Source: FEB-25 sp963822175
GTDB lineage: Bacteria > Chloroflexota > Anaerolineae > Anaerolineales > UBA4823
Length of the DNA: 64,000 nucleotides
Reading direction: 5' to 3'
NCBI GenBank assembly: GCA_963822175.1
Contig: CAWGGJ010000003.1
Span: forward strand, 124,001-188,000
The translations under genes and the position numbers were made by a program. The first letter of the stretch is position 1. Every line of letters starts with the position of its first letter. Under the pieces are notes generated by a model, which ran no database searches, was not told where the DNA came from, and saw nothing but the letters and a program-made list of their open reading frames with translations. Below, piece by piece: positions 45,958-55,189 of this stretch.

Positions 45958-47103
45958 ATGAACTTTGACCTTACCGATGAACAACGCATGTGGCGTGATG
46001 CCGTCCACGATTTTGTTGCCCGTGAAGTTAAACCAAAAGCGCATGAAGTTGATGAGTCTGCAGAATTCAATTGGCCTGCCGTGCGTAAAATGGGCCCTTT
46101 GGGCTTGCTCGGTTTGAACATCCCCGAGGAATACGGTGGTTCAGGTGTGGATGCCATCAGTGCTGCGATTGCCATAGAAGAGCTGGGCTGGGGCTGTGGT
46201 AGCACTGCCCTGGCGATTGCTGCACACAATGGTCTAGGTACCTCCCCCATCGTGCTCTTTGGGACCGAAGAACAAAAGAAACAGTATCTACCGAAAGTTG
46301 CTTCTGGAAAGGGCAGGCTCGGAGCCCTGGCACTCACTGAACCCGGAGCCGGTTCCGACATCCAGGGAGGTGTACGCACGCATGCTGAGCAAGTAGGTAA
46401 TGAATGGGTCATCAATGGCTCTAAAGCCTGGTGCACCAACGCCAGTATCGCCGACTATATCATTACCCTTGTTCGCACGGATCCTTCCGGTGGGCCCCAC
46501 TCACTAAGCATGATCATCGTCCCCGTTGACACACCAGGTCTGCACATCGGTCCTGCTGAAAAGAAGATGGGATTAAAAGGCTCTCCGACCCACGCGGTCA
46601 CCTATGAAGATGTTCGCCTCCCATTCAGTTCACTGCTGGGCACACTTGGTCATGGATTGCAGCAGACCCTCACCACCCTGGATGGTGGAAGAATCAGTAT
46701 CGGCGCTCTGTCTGTCGGACTTGCTCAATCCGCCATGGAAGATGCCATTCGCTATGCTAAGGATCGCCAGACATTCGGTAAACCTATCGCGGAACACCAG
46801 GCGATCCAATGGATGCTTGCTGATGCTGCTACCGAGATCCAGGCTGCCCGTTTGATGATATACTATGCCGCCTGGTTGAAGGATCAAAAGCGTCCATTCA
46901 CCAAGGAGGCTTCCATGGGTAAGCTGTTTGCCACTGAGATGGCAGAACGCGTCTGCCGGAATGCCATCCAGGTTCACGGTGGTTATGGCTATAGCCGTGA
47001 GTATCCTGTCGAGTTGACTTACCGCGATGCACGATTAATGACCATCGGGGAAGGCACCAGTGAAGTCCAGCGGATGGTCATCGCACGGAAACTACTTGCC
47101 TGA
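45958..47103 (+). CDS. Acyl-CoA dehydrogenase
   Basis: ATG 45958 has aaaggagat at good spacing; the in-frame GTG at 45952 lies too close. The 381-residue protein has the three acyl-CoA dehydrogenase domains. Marks are ALTEPGAGSDI, the WVINGSKAWCTNA substrate strand, KMGLKGSPTH, RQTFGKPIAEHQAIQ and VHGGYGYSREYPVELTYRD. The last stretch holds the usual position of the catalytic Glu in short-chain/glutaryl relatives. It oxidises an acyl-CoA and passes electrons to ETF. The chain-length preference is not readable. Confidence 0.95.
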   Translation: MNFDLTDEQRMWRDAVHDFVAREVKPKAHEVDESAEFNWPAVRKMGPLGLLGLNIPEEYGGSGVDAISAAIAIEELGWGCGSTALAIAAHNGLGTSPIVLFGTEEQKKQYLPKVASGKGRLGALALTEPGAGSDIQGGVRTHAEQVGNEWVINGSKAWCTNASIADYIITLVRTDPSGGPHSLSMIIVPVDTPGLHIGPAEKKMGLKGSPTHAVTYEDVRLPFSSLLGTLGHGLQQTLTTLDGGRISIGALSVGLAQSAMEDAIRYAKDRQTFGKPIAEHQAIQWMLADAATEIQAARLMIYYAAWLKDQKRPFTKEASMGKLFATEMAERVCRNAIQVHGGYGYSREYPVELTYRDARLMTIGEGTSEVQRMVIARKLLA

Positions 47104-47141
47104 TCATGTGGATAAGCTAACATTGCAGATCTGATTCTAGT

Positions 47142-48509
47142 ATGACAATTTCCAAACCTAAAGGCATTGCCCTGATCCTGGTGGCAGTCCTCATCCTGGT
47201 AAGTATTGCCCTTGTTTTGTTTCTCCACAAACAGGTCACACTGACGGTGAACGGTGACTCGCAAGTTCTCACCACCTATTCATTGAAAGTGGGTAGTTTG
47301 CTCAATACCTTAAATATTCCCTTGGCCACACAGGATGATCTATCTCCACCAATGGATGCCTGGTTAAAAGAGAATGACCAGATAACCCTCTTGCATGCCA
47401 TACCGGTGCAAATTCTCGCGGATGGTAATATCACTTCATTAGTCAGCGCTGATCGGATTCCCTCTAGCCTCCTCAGGCAGGCCGGTATAATCCTCCTTCC
47501 TGCCGACCAGGTCATGTCAAATGGTAAGCTGTTGGATCCGAACCTCCCATTACCGGATGATCAACAATCCATCTCCCTCCAAGTTATTCGTGCTGTAAGC
47601 TATTCTCTCACTGAGGAAGGCAATACTCAAATCTTTACCACGACCATCCCGACCCTCGGCTCTGCATTATGGTCAGCTGGATATTCCCTTTTTGCTGCCG
47701 ATCAGCTGACACCTCCCGTTGATACGATACTGATCCCGGGGTTAGCAGCAATAGTAAACCGCTCAAATGAAGTTACCATTCATTTTCAAGATACAGATAT
47801 TATCGTGCGCACTGCTTCCGCAACGGTCGGAGAAGCCTTGGAAGAGGCAGCTTTGCCTGTTCAGGGTTTGGATTACAGCCTTCCCGCTCCAGAAGAGCTC
47901 ATTCCCCCGACTAATGAAGTGCGCCTGGTTCATGTGACCGAGCAGGTTTTAGTTGAACAATCGCCATTACCGTTTGAAACCCAATACCAGGCTGTGTCGG
48001 ATTTGGAAATTGACCAACAAACCATCGTTCAGACTGGAGAATATGGACTGACTGCTCAACGCTTGCGGGTGCGCTACGAGGATGGCGTGGAAGTCTCCCG
48101 CCAGGTGGAAAGTGAGTGGGTAGCCCGTCAGCCAGTACCACGGATTATTGGCTATGGTACGATGCTCGTCATGCACTCTGCTATTGTGGATGGAACTACC
48201 ATTAATTATTGGCGCGCCTTGAATATGTATGCCACCTCCTACCATCCGTCTAACACTGGGAACACCACGGCATCTGGTTTACCCCTCCAAAAAGGTGTCG
48301 CGGCCGTGGATACCAGTATTATCCCCTTTTATACAAAAATGTACGTCCCTGGCTATGGTGAGGCTCTTGCTGCAGATATTGGTGGTGGTGTTCATGGTCG
48401 TATGATCGATCTTGGCTATTCTGATGAGGATTACGTGCCATGGCACCAGTGGGTCACGGTTTATCTCCTGTGGCCTCCGCCAGATAACATTATGTGGGTT
48501 GTACCTTGA
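47142..48509 (+). CDS. YabE-like protein: DUF348 repeats, G5 domain, 3D domain
   Basis: The 455-residue protein has a membrane helix or signal anchor (residues 8-30) and three ubiquitin-like DUF348 repeats (first starting VTLTVNGDSQVLTTYS). A G5 domain lies near residues 270-345 and a C-terminal 3D domain carries the Asp residues of AAVDTSIIP, AADIGGG and MIDLG. 3D domains are the catalytic part of lytic transglycosylases such as MltA and of Rpf/YabE-type proteins, so peptidoglycan cleavage is expected. rsmA follows directly, as yabE precedes rnmV-ksgA in Bacillus. Confidence 0.9.
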   Translation: MTISKPKGIALILVAVLILVSIALVLFLHKQVTLTVNGDSQVLTTYSLKVGSLLNTLNIPLATQDDLSPPMDAWLKENDQITLLHAIPVQILADGNITSLVSADRIPSSLLRQAGIILLPADQVMSNGKLLDPNLPLPDDQQSISLQVIRAVSYSLTEEGNTQIFTTTIPTLGSALWSAGYSLFAADQLTPPVDTILIPGLAAIVNRSNEVTIHFQDTDIIVRTASATVGEALEEAALPVQGLDYSLPAPEELIPPTNEVRLVHVTEQVLVEQSPLPFETQYQAVSDLEIDQQTIVQTGEYGLTAQRLRVRYEDGVEVSRQVESEWVARQPVPRIIGYGTMLVMHSAIVDGTTINYWRALNMYATSYHPSNTGNTTASGLPLQKGVAAVDTSIIPFYTKMYVPGYGEALAADIGGGVHGRMIDLGYSDEDYVPWHQWVTVYLLWPPPDNIMWVVP

Positions 48510-49357
48510 ACCTCCCCAACCTGGATGTCCCCAGGTTACTACGCCAATATGGCTTGCATCCCGAGAAATCCCTGGGGCAGAATTTCCTGCTCGATGAAAA
48601 TGCTCTTCGCCAGGTTGTGAAAGCAGCCCAAATATCACCGGATGAAGTTGTGCTTGAAATAGGCGCGGGAGTGGGCAGCCTTACCCGGCACCTGGCTGAA
48701 AACTCACGGTCTGTTGTGGCTGTAGAGCTTGACAGCAAGCTGATTCCTCCATTAAAACAGATTATCGGACATTATCCCAATGTCCATGTGGTGCAAGGAG
48801 ATATCCTGGCTCTTGACCCGGTAGAGCTTGTTTCACAGCAAGAATATGTGGTAGTCGCCAACATACCCTACTACATAACTTCTGCGCTCATCCGTCATCT
48901 GCTGGAAGCCACACTCCCTCCTCTTCGATTGATCCTGACAATTCAACGAGAGGTCGCCATGCGCATCTGTGCCGCTCCTGGCGATATGAGCTTGCTGGCT
49001 TTAAGTGTACAAGTTTATGGTCATCCGGAGATCGTTACCCACATTCCAGCAAATGCTTTCTATCCCCCACCCAATGTTAATTCCACAGTCCTTCGTATTG
49101 ACCTGTTCTCATCTCCAAAGATCCCACCCGCTGAACTGGATGTATTTTTCCAGCTCATAAAGGCAGGATTCAGTCAAAAACGCAAAACATTACGCAATTC
49201 GCTTTCAGCTGGGCTGAGGATATCCCCACCTGCTACCGAGTCATTATTACTTGCTTCCAATATCAGCCCAATGCAGCGCGCTGAAACTCTGGATATCACT
49301 GAGTGGAGCCAGCTCACCAGTAATTACATCGCCCAATTTCATCCTAAGCCCGATTGA
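48494..49357 (+). CDS. rsmA: 16S rRNA (adenine1518-N6/adenine1519-N6)-dimethyltransferase
   Basis: The 287-residue protein (KsgA) has SLGQNFLLDENAL, the SAM motif EIGAGVGSLTRHLAE, ELDSKLIP and the catalytic NIPYYITS. A C-terminal helical domain with SQKRKTLRNSL follows. It dimethylates two adenosines near the 3' end of 16S rRNA. The start is uncertain: GTG 48494 overlaps the previous gene, and TTG 48506 would overlap its stop (TTGA). The gene ends 1 bp from the convergent MFS stop. Confidence 0.94.
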   Translation: MGCTLNLPNLDVPRLLRQYGLHPEKSLGQNFLLDENALRQVVKAAQISPDEVVLEIGAGVGSLTRHLAENSRSVVAVELDSKLIPPLKQIIGHYPNVHVVQGDILALDPVELVSQQEYVVVANIPYYITSALIRHLLEATLPPLRLILTIQREVAMRICAAPGDMSLLALSVQVYGHPEIVTHIPANAFYPPPNVNSTVLRIDLFSSPKIPPAELDVFFQLIKAGFSQKRKTLRNSLSAGLRISPPATESLLLASNISPMQRAETLDITEWSQLTSNYIAQFHPKPD

Positions 49358-49358
49358 A

Positions 49359-50603
49359 TTATCCCCAAAGCCAGAGAAACCCTGCCGCCAGCAAGCGAAG
49401 TACGGCGCCAAGGAAGAGTGATTCCTGCAAACCGATAATATCGGCGGTAAGTGGTCCCAATAAAGAGCCGGCTAATATCCCAATGTTTAATGACAGATTA
49501 TGGATTGCCATATGTGCCGGACGGTCATTGGCGGGCACTCGCTCCATCAGGCGATTGATGAGTGCAGCACTAAGTAAGGCGAATACACCGCCCCCCAGTA
49601 AACATGCAAGGTAATATAGCTCAGGACCTTTAGCCATAGCTAACAATAGTGGAAAAATTGGAAATATGGCAGCGCTGGCTACCAACACTTTGCGATGCCC
49701 AAATTTGGTGCTGATATAGTTTAGTCTGATCGAAGCAAGCATCATTGAGCCATAGAATAATGCATTTCCAATACCGATCATTCCATCGGTCAGCTGCAAT
49801 AGGTCAATATAAGCGATCGGAAATAGTGGGATGGGAAAGTATTGGAATGCATAAAAAGCCAGGTACGCCAGCATGAAAATACCAAATGGACCCTTTAACA
49901 AATCCATCCTCACCAGTGATCTACGCCCCTCCAGCCTTTTCGTTTCACCGGGTTCACCATTCAATACAGGAACTGGAAGAGCTATCTGCTCAGATTTTCG
50001 TAATCTCCCGATGTGGTAGCTGCTCAATACGGCTCCGATCGCCCCAATCAGGAATACGATCTGGTAATTTGCTGGAAATTGGACCCGGTCAAGGATTTGT
50101 CCACTCACGATTGTGGCTAGCATAATACTGACCGCCAACAAAATATTTCTTCGGCCAACTGCATGCGCCCTCCACTCAGGTGGAACAACGTCTGCAAACA
50201 ATGCATTGAACCCAATTGCCAATATTGTCCCAGCAACCGACATGACCAGCGTAGTCCATATTAATCCCCAAATCTGGGCTGTGGAAGAAGGGAACGCCCA
50301 TGGTATAGCTACCATAAAGACATATCCTAAACGCTGCCATAATGCGGAGCGATAGGAAATTTTGATCAGTGATTTTCCTTCCATCCATCTACCAGAAGGC
50401 AATGTAAAGAGCAAATTAATGATCGCTGGTCCAGCAGTCAGCAAACCTATCTGAAAGCTTGATGCACCGAGCCGTGCCGCGTAAACAGCCAGGAAAGCAA
50501 GTGTGCTTCCAGCAAGGATCCCAAACCAGAAAACATCCCAGTATAACTGGCGCAGGTTCCAGCGTAATATCACATCGGGCTTGTGTTGAATTTCGGTGGT
50601 CAT
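49359..50603 (-). CDS. Major facilitator superfamily transporter
   Basis: The 414-residue protein has twelve predicted helices. A conserved loop motif (PSGRWMEGKSLIK) lies between helices 2 and 3 and there is a central cytoplasmic loop near residue 200. The substrate is unknown. The start has no clear Shine-Dalgarno. A terminator belonging to the upstream roadblock unit lies just before it, so it needs its own promoter. Confidence 0.88.
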   Translation of the reverse strand: MTTEIQHKPDVILRWNLRQLYWDVFWFGILAGSTLAFLAVYAARLGASSFQIGLLTAGPAIINLLFTLPSGRWMEGKSLIKISYRSALWQRLGYVFMVAIPWAFPSSTAQIWGLIWTTLVMSVAGTILAIGFNALFADVVPPEWRAHAVGRRNILLAVSIMLATIVSGQILDRVQFPANYQIVFLIGAIGAVLSSYHIGRLRKSEQIALPVPVLNGEPGETKRLEGRRSLVRMDLLKGPFGIFMLAYLAFYAFQYFPIPLFPIAYIDLLQLTDGMIGIGNALFYGSMMLASIRLNYISTKFGHRKVLVASAAIFPIFPLLLAMAKGPELYYLACLLGGGVFALLSAALINRLMERVPANDRPAHMAIHNLSLNIGILAGSLLGPLTADIIGLQESLFLGAVLRLLAAGFLWLWG

Positions 50604-50609
50604 ATCCAG

Positions 50610-50645
50610 AAAAAAGCGGAGACCAGCCCAATCGGGCTCTCCGCT
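50610..50645 (-). terminator. Rho-independent terminator of roadblock/V4R unit
   Basis: agcggaga pairs with tctccgct, with an inner agccc/gggct stem. On the minus strand it is followed by a run of six T. It sits between the V4R gene and the MFS gene. Confidence 0.85.
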
Positions 50646-50778
50646 GTATTTAATCTATCTCCATGGTCATTATACTATCACCACCCAGGCTACTTTACAC
50701 CTATAAAAGAAAATTGATGCTTTCTGGGATCCTTAATGATCAGCTCATCTACAGAAGTTCAGTTTTTCTTAATAGGCA

Positions 50779-51417
50779 TTAATCATCCTGGGGATTCTTA
50801 TCTATTGAATATTCGCACACCTCATCCCCCTTAGCCATACACTTGGTTTCACAAATCCTATACTCAAAACCTCCTGAGATCCATTTCAATCCTTCTTCAA
50901 GTAACCCTATCCCATATGAACAAATACTATTGTTTATTCCTTTACGTTCCCAACATTGAGGACACCTGTGGACGATATATCGGTATTGGATTTCACCCTC
51001 TTCAACGGTCGTGTGTTGGTCACTGATTTGTGTAAATATTCGTGCCAGGGCTATCAAACCAATTTGCACCTGGGCTTGAAGAGGAAGAGAACGGAATGCA
51101 GGATCGCTCACGCCTGCAATTGCCCCAAATTTTTTTAGGGATTGTGCAAATACAGATCTGCCTGCCCGTTTCAGAAACATCCGCCCCCCTTGTTCACCAT
51201 ACATATCTTCCAGCCCTATCTGCAGGGCACTGAAATCCGCAAAGTCAAAATCCTTTTCCATGTTGTCTGGTGGGAGGTTGTCAATAAAATCCCTTAATTG
51301 AGTCAGGTTGAGGATGGCATACAAACCATTCTTCCCCATTAACTCAATGAGCGCATTAAAGGTTGCAAGAGCCAACCTGTTTGGATAATGATAACCACTT
51401 TTTGTGATGGCTTTCAT
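50779..51417 (-). CDS. V4R (4-vinyl reductase-like) domain protein
   Basis: ATG 51417 lies 10 nt after the roadblock stop, giving 212 residues; a TTG further up would overlap that gene. The C-terminal half has the V4R pattern: HRCPQCWER, a Cys-containing GIGLLEEGLKWISGG stretch and ETKCMAKGDEVCEY. V4R domains bind small molecules or metal ions in regulators and in tetrapyrrole and benzoyl-CoA-type pathways. The N-terminal half is helical and similar to other Chloroflexota members. It is likely a sensor working with the roadblock protein. Confidence 0.75.
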   Translation of the reverse strand: MKAITKSGYHYPNRLALATFNALIELMGKNGLYAILNLTQLRDFIDNLPPDNMEKDFDFADFSALQIGLEDMYGEQGGRMFLKRAGRSVFAQSLKKFGAIAGVSDPAFRSLPLQAQVQIGLIALARIFTQISDQHTTVEEGEIQYRYIVHRCPQCWERKGINNSICSYGIGLLEEGLKWISGGFEYRICETKCMAKGDEVCEYSIDKNPQDD

Positions 51418-51427
51418 TCTTGATAAT

Positions 51428-51799
51428 TTAGATGAGCTTGGAGAGCGCTTCAACCACCCGGCGCATATCCAATAGCATTAATCCTAACTTTGCATTCTCA
51501 CGCGCTAGTGCAGTGAGCACTGCATCTTCACCTACCGACATCAACATAACATAACCATTCGATCCCTTGATATACACTTGTTCAAGCGAGCCGCGCCCTA
51601 ATTCTGTTGCAATTCTCTCCCCCAGCGAAAGCATTGCTGCCGACATCGCTGCCACGCGATCTTCCTCCACTCCCTGAGGCAAAGCTGAGGCAATCGTAAG
51701 ACCATCAACACTGACCACCGCTGATGCTTCAATATCCGGTGATGACGCCTGCATATCGCGTAAATGATCAACAATGAGTTGGGAACGAGATTTTGTCAA
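51428..51799 (-). CDS. Roadblock/LC7-domain protein
   Basis: The 123-residue protein is one roadblock domain: ASAVVSVDGLTIASALP, SAAMLSLGERIATELGRG and VYIKGSNGYVMLMSVG. The start is TTG 51799 with gggag upstream. Roadblock proteins regulate small GTPases (MglA-type) or serve as dimeric scaffolds. No GTPase is adjacent, but a V4R protein follows. Confidence 0.9.
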   Translation of the reverse strand: MTKSRSQLIVDHLRDMQASSPDIEASAVVSVDGLTIASALPQGVEEDRVAAMSAAMLSLGERIATELGRGSLEQVYIKGSNGYVMLMSVGEDAVLTALARENAKLGLMLLDMRRVVEALSKLI

Positions 51800-51980
51800 A
51801 GTATCACTCCCTGGGCACCTGGTACTCGCCTGGTTCCTTGGTTATATAAGGTCTAAAGTTGCTAAGAAATATATCAGCCTTCCACCGAAATAAATGTGCT
51901 GCTGCCATGTGTCAGATGCAATAATAGTACCAGATCTATTAATCAGGTACCTTGGAGTAAATGGTAGCCGATTTTACCAT

Positions 51981-52412
51981 CTATGAACCTTCAGGTTTCT
52001 CTTCATTCTGTTTATTCACTTCAGGTAAGCTATCAGGGTCATAATCTCCCCATTTTCCGCTGAAGGAGGAGGCAAATACCACAGCATTGGTATGTTCCAC
52101 CTCCCGTTTGGTTTTTTCCATCAGTGCCTGACGTTTTACAGCAATATCATCAGGAGGTTTGATTATTGAAGGTGTCACACTTAGAATTTCGATGGCCAAA
52201 ATATCGTCTTTCAGATATGGTATAACAATTCCCGGCTTTTCATCCAGGATGATTTGGGCAAGAGGTGTGCTCTCACCCAGGAAACCATTGGCGAAATCAG
52301 CAGATTCATCAGCAACGATGGTGAAGCTCAATCGTTCACGTTTTCCATCCCGATCCAAAAGGTTGATTTCCACCTGACATCCAATTGAAACAACCACGCT
52401 CTTTGATTCCAT
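51981..52412 (-). CDS. GreA/GreB C-terminal-domain-like protein
   Basis: The 143-residue protein lacks the N-terminal coiled coil of Gre factors. Its first 80 residues resemble the Gre C-terminal domain that binds RNA polymerase: VSIGCQVEINLLDRDGKRE, FTIVADESADFANG, LGESTPLAQIIL and an EILSV end. An acidic, variable tail follows. Stand-alone Gre-C proteins such as Rnk modulate transcription; this may be one, with moderate certainty. The ATG lies 6 nt behind tatact and lacks a Shine-Dalgarno. Confidence 0.65.
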   Translation of the reverse strand: MESKSVVVSIGCQVEINLLDRDGKRERLSFTIVADESADFANGFLGESTPLAQIILDEKPGIVIPYLKDDILAIEILSVTPSIIKPPDDIAVKRQALMEKTKREVEHTNAVVFASSFSGKWGDYDPDSLPEVNKQNEEKPEGS

Positions 52413-52418
52413 AAATAC

Positions 52419-52424
52419 AGTATA
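52419..52424 (-). promoter_or_regulatory. -10-like box for Gre-like gene (leaderless)
   Basis: tatact on the minus strand, 6 nt before ATG 52412; no Shine-Dalgarno. Confidence 0.5.
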
Positions 52425-52496
52425 AGTCTTTAATCATAGATGGAAAAGGCTAATCAGATTATTATAAATCATCCAAATCAGTCCTTTTTCCACTGG

Positions 52497-52502
52497 TATA
52501 AT
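52497..52502 (+). promoter_or_regulatory. -10 box for L,D-transpeptidase gene (near-leaderless)
   Basis: A perfect tataat lies 11 nt before ATG 52514, leaving a leader of only about four bases and no Shine-Dalgarno. Confidence 0.5.
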
Positions 52503-52513
52503 CTTTTCATATT

Positions 52514-53692
52514 ATGAATAAGAAACGAATAATAATCTCACTCTTCATCATACTACAAGGTTTTTCATTTGTCCTTCCACCGATCCCGGTGGCAGATGCC
52601 TCAATGGGTCAGTCCACCGCAAGTGCCATCTTATGCCAACCTGGCATATACATGACGGACCCTCTGGATTGTGTGCCCCTTGGTCCCTCAAGCTATCTCA
52701 CCCAGATGGCTTCTGTCGGGATAAGTTTTCCCATTACCTCATTACCTTCCCGTCCGATCGATGAACAGTTGGGAGAATTACCGTATTTCTATGCGACTCT
52801 CGCTGAAGGTTCATCAGAGGTCTATGCGTCACTGGACGATGCAATTTCTGGGAATAATGCTATTCGTTCCATTGAAGGGGGTGGATTACTCTATGTGTCT
52901 TATGTTGACTTTTCGGATACTGAAAATGGACGATTCTTCAAACTTCATGATAGTACATGGGTGCGTGTCTCAAGTCGCGTCTCAGTTCCCAAAAGTTATC
53001 CTGGTGGAATTGAAATAACTCGAACACCCAATACCTCCTTTGGGTGGATTCTTCCCATTGGACCCACTCAGGAGACTAAGCGCACGCCAGGGTATGCTGA
53101 AAAAGATTACACCGGTCGGATCCTGAACACATACCAGATTGTGCAGGTATTTTCATCCAAAATAATTGATGATACTGAATGGTATCTGGTTGCTCCCGAT
53201 GAATGGATTGAAGGTCGTTTTGTTGGTCGAGTGATCCCCAACACTACTCCTCCTGATGGAGTGACAAATGGAAGGTGGATCGAAGTAAACCTGGAAGAAC
53301 AAACCCTTGCCATATATGACCAAAATCAACTTGTATTTGCCACCCTGATTGCAACTGGTCTGGACCCATTTTTTACCAGACCTGGCACATTCCAGATTCA
53401 AAAGAAACTGGATTCAACAACCATGTCAGGGAGTTTTACCGCGGATCACTCGGATTACTATTATCTACAGGATGTTCCCTGGACAATGTACTACGATAAT
53501 GCCCGCGCACTGCATGGTTCCTACTGGCGCACTGCCTTTGGATTTCCCCAATCCCACGGATGTGTGAACCTGGCTCCCAGTGATGCACACTGGTTGTATG
53601 ATTGGTCAAACGTTGGAGATTGGGTGTATGTATGGGATCCATCTGGAAAAACTCCAACGGATCCAGATTTTTATGGCGAAGGTGGAGCCTGA
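52514..53692 (+). CDS. L,D-transpeptidase (YkuD domain)
   Basis: The 392-residue protein has a signal peptide (residues 1-30), SH3-like segments in the middle, and a C-terminal YkuD domain beginning RWIEVNLEEQTLAIYDQNQL. The catalytic motif is HG...SHGCVNL, with the nucleophilic Cys in the expected place. Such enzymes make 3-3 peptidoglycan cross-links or attach proteins to the wall. This implies meso-diaminopimelate or a similar diamino acid in the wall, which is inference. Confidence 0.93.
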   Translation: MNKKRIIISLFIILQGFSFVLPPIPVADASMGQSTASAILCQPGIYMTDPLDCVPLGPSSYLTQMASVGISFPITSLPSRPIDEQLGELPYFYATLAEGSSEVYASLDDAISGNNAIRSIEGGGLLYVSYVDFSDTENGRFFKLHDSTWVRVSSRVSVPKSYPGGIEITRTPNTSFGWILPIGPTQETKRTPGYAEKDYTGRILNTYQIVQVFSSKIIDDTEWYLVAPDEWIEGRFVGRVIPNTTPPDGVTNGRWIEVNLEEQTLAIYDQNQLVFATLIATGLDPFFTRPGTFQIQKKLDSTTMSGSFTADHSDYYYLQDVPWTMYYDNARALHGSYWRTAFGFPQSHGCVNLAPSDAHWLYDWSNVGDWVYVWDPSGKTPTDPDFYGEGGA

Positions 53693-53747
53693 GAAAATTA
53701 ATACGGTTCAGTATAAAGGGATGGATTATCACCTCGAAAAATCATGG

Positions 53748-53753
53748 CATAAT
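53748..53753 (+). promoter_or_regulatory. -10-like box for S41 peptidase (leaderless)
   Basis: cataat, 8 nt before ATG 53762, with ttatca 16 bp further upstream as a weak -35; no Shine-Dalgarno. Confidence 0.4.
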
Positions 53754-53761
53754 CATTCTCT

Positions 53762-55163
53762 ATGACCTCTAAGTTCAGTGTATTGGCCTGGTTTCCTGTC
53801 CTTCTAGCACTTCTGGCGTGCTCTACTTACATTCCAATCCTCCAACGAAAACCAGCCCATCCCCTGGTACAAAAAAACTTCACTGGAAAGGCATCCTCGA
53901 CTCCCCTCCCAACCACCACCCCTTCACCAACAGCCACCTTCACACCCACATCTTTACCACCAAGCTCAACACCTACGCAGGTTCCCACTCCTACAGTAAA
54001 ACCAACTGATATTCCATTAAATACCCAGCTCAGCATATTTGATGATCTGTGGACTATTGTCAATGATACATACATCTATCCAGATTTTAACGGATTGGAT
54101 TGGAATGCTATCTATAAAGAGTATGAACAGAAAATATCAGCTGGAATGACAAATGACCAGTTTTATCTGGCAATGACCGATTTAATCACCAGCCTCGGGG
54201 ATGATCATTCATTTTTCCTGGATCCGCAGCTGGTTGCAGAACAGGAAGCAGAATATCAAGGGGAATATGACTATGTGGGAATTGGAGTGCTGGTTAGCGC
54301 AGTACCAGAAAGAGATCGAGCGGTGATATTATCGGTTTTTCCAGGAAGCCCAGCAGAAGCAGCAGGATTGCATCCCAGGGATAGCATCCTCTCTGTGGAT
54401 GGAACACCGATATTAGATGAATTTGGATTTTTACGTGATATTGTCCGCGGCCCCGAAGGAACCACCATCGACTTATCGGTGCAACCACCAGGCAAAGACC
54501 CGCTATGTGGTTAATATTACACGTCATCGTATCAGTGGTGAGGTTCCGGTTGTCTATGAAGTTATCACCACACCGGAAGGAAAACGGATTGGTTATATTT
54601 TGTTAGTAACATTTGAAGACAGCACAGTCGATGAGCAAGCAGCCCTAGCACTAAGCCTAATGACTGTAGATGCACCTCTGGATGGATTGATCCTGGATAA
54701 CAGGATGAATGGCGGTGGTTCAAGCACGGTGCTTGAACCGATGCTTGGATTTTTTGCGGGTGGAGATCTGGGTACATTCTTCAGCCGTCACCAAGAGCAT
54801 CCATTACAGATCAGGTTGAACAATATCAATGGCTCCTCCCAGGTACCTTTAGCAATATTAATTGGTGATGGTACAGCAAGTTTTGGGGAAATATTCGCTG
54901 GTGTCCTTCAAGATGTTGGTCGTGCTTACCTGATTGGAACGACAACCGATGGCAATGTTGAGATTTTATGGGGGTATGATCTGGAGGATGGCTCAAAGTT
55001 ATGGCTGGCAAACGAAAATTTCCGACCGTTGAACCATCCTGAGCAAGAATGGGAAAAGACTGGAATCATTCCCGACTTAACGATATCGGGGGATTTCGAT
55101 GAATTCTCTTTAAACAGTGACCCCGTTGTAGCAGCGGCGATAGAATACTTATCTGAGAGATAA
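53762..55163 (+). CDS. S41-family peptidase with PDZ domain, interrupted by a +1 frameshift
   Basis: The first part (to about 54497) has a lipoprotein signal (LLACS), a Thr/Pro/Ser linker, a helical N-domain (DDLWTIVNDTYIYPDFNG) and a PDZ domain. Removing one base near 54497 joins it smoothly to the second frame (PGK then TRYVVNITR). The S41 domain follows to 55163. The serine region reads GDGTASFGEIFAG. The position where CtpA enzymes have the catalytic Lys (GEKTFGKG) reads GTTTDGN, so activity is doubtful or uses another residue. The shift may be an error or a real inactivation. Confidence 0.85.
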
Positions 55164-55189
55164 GAAATTAACCCTGGAGACCATGAACC

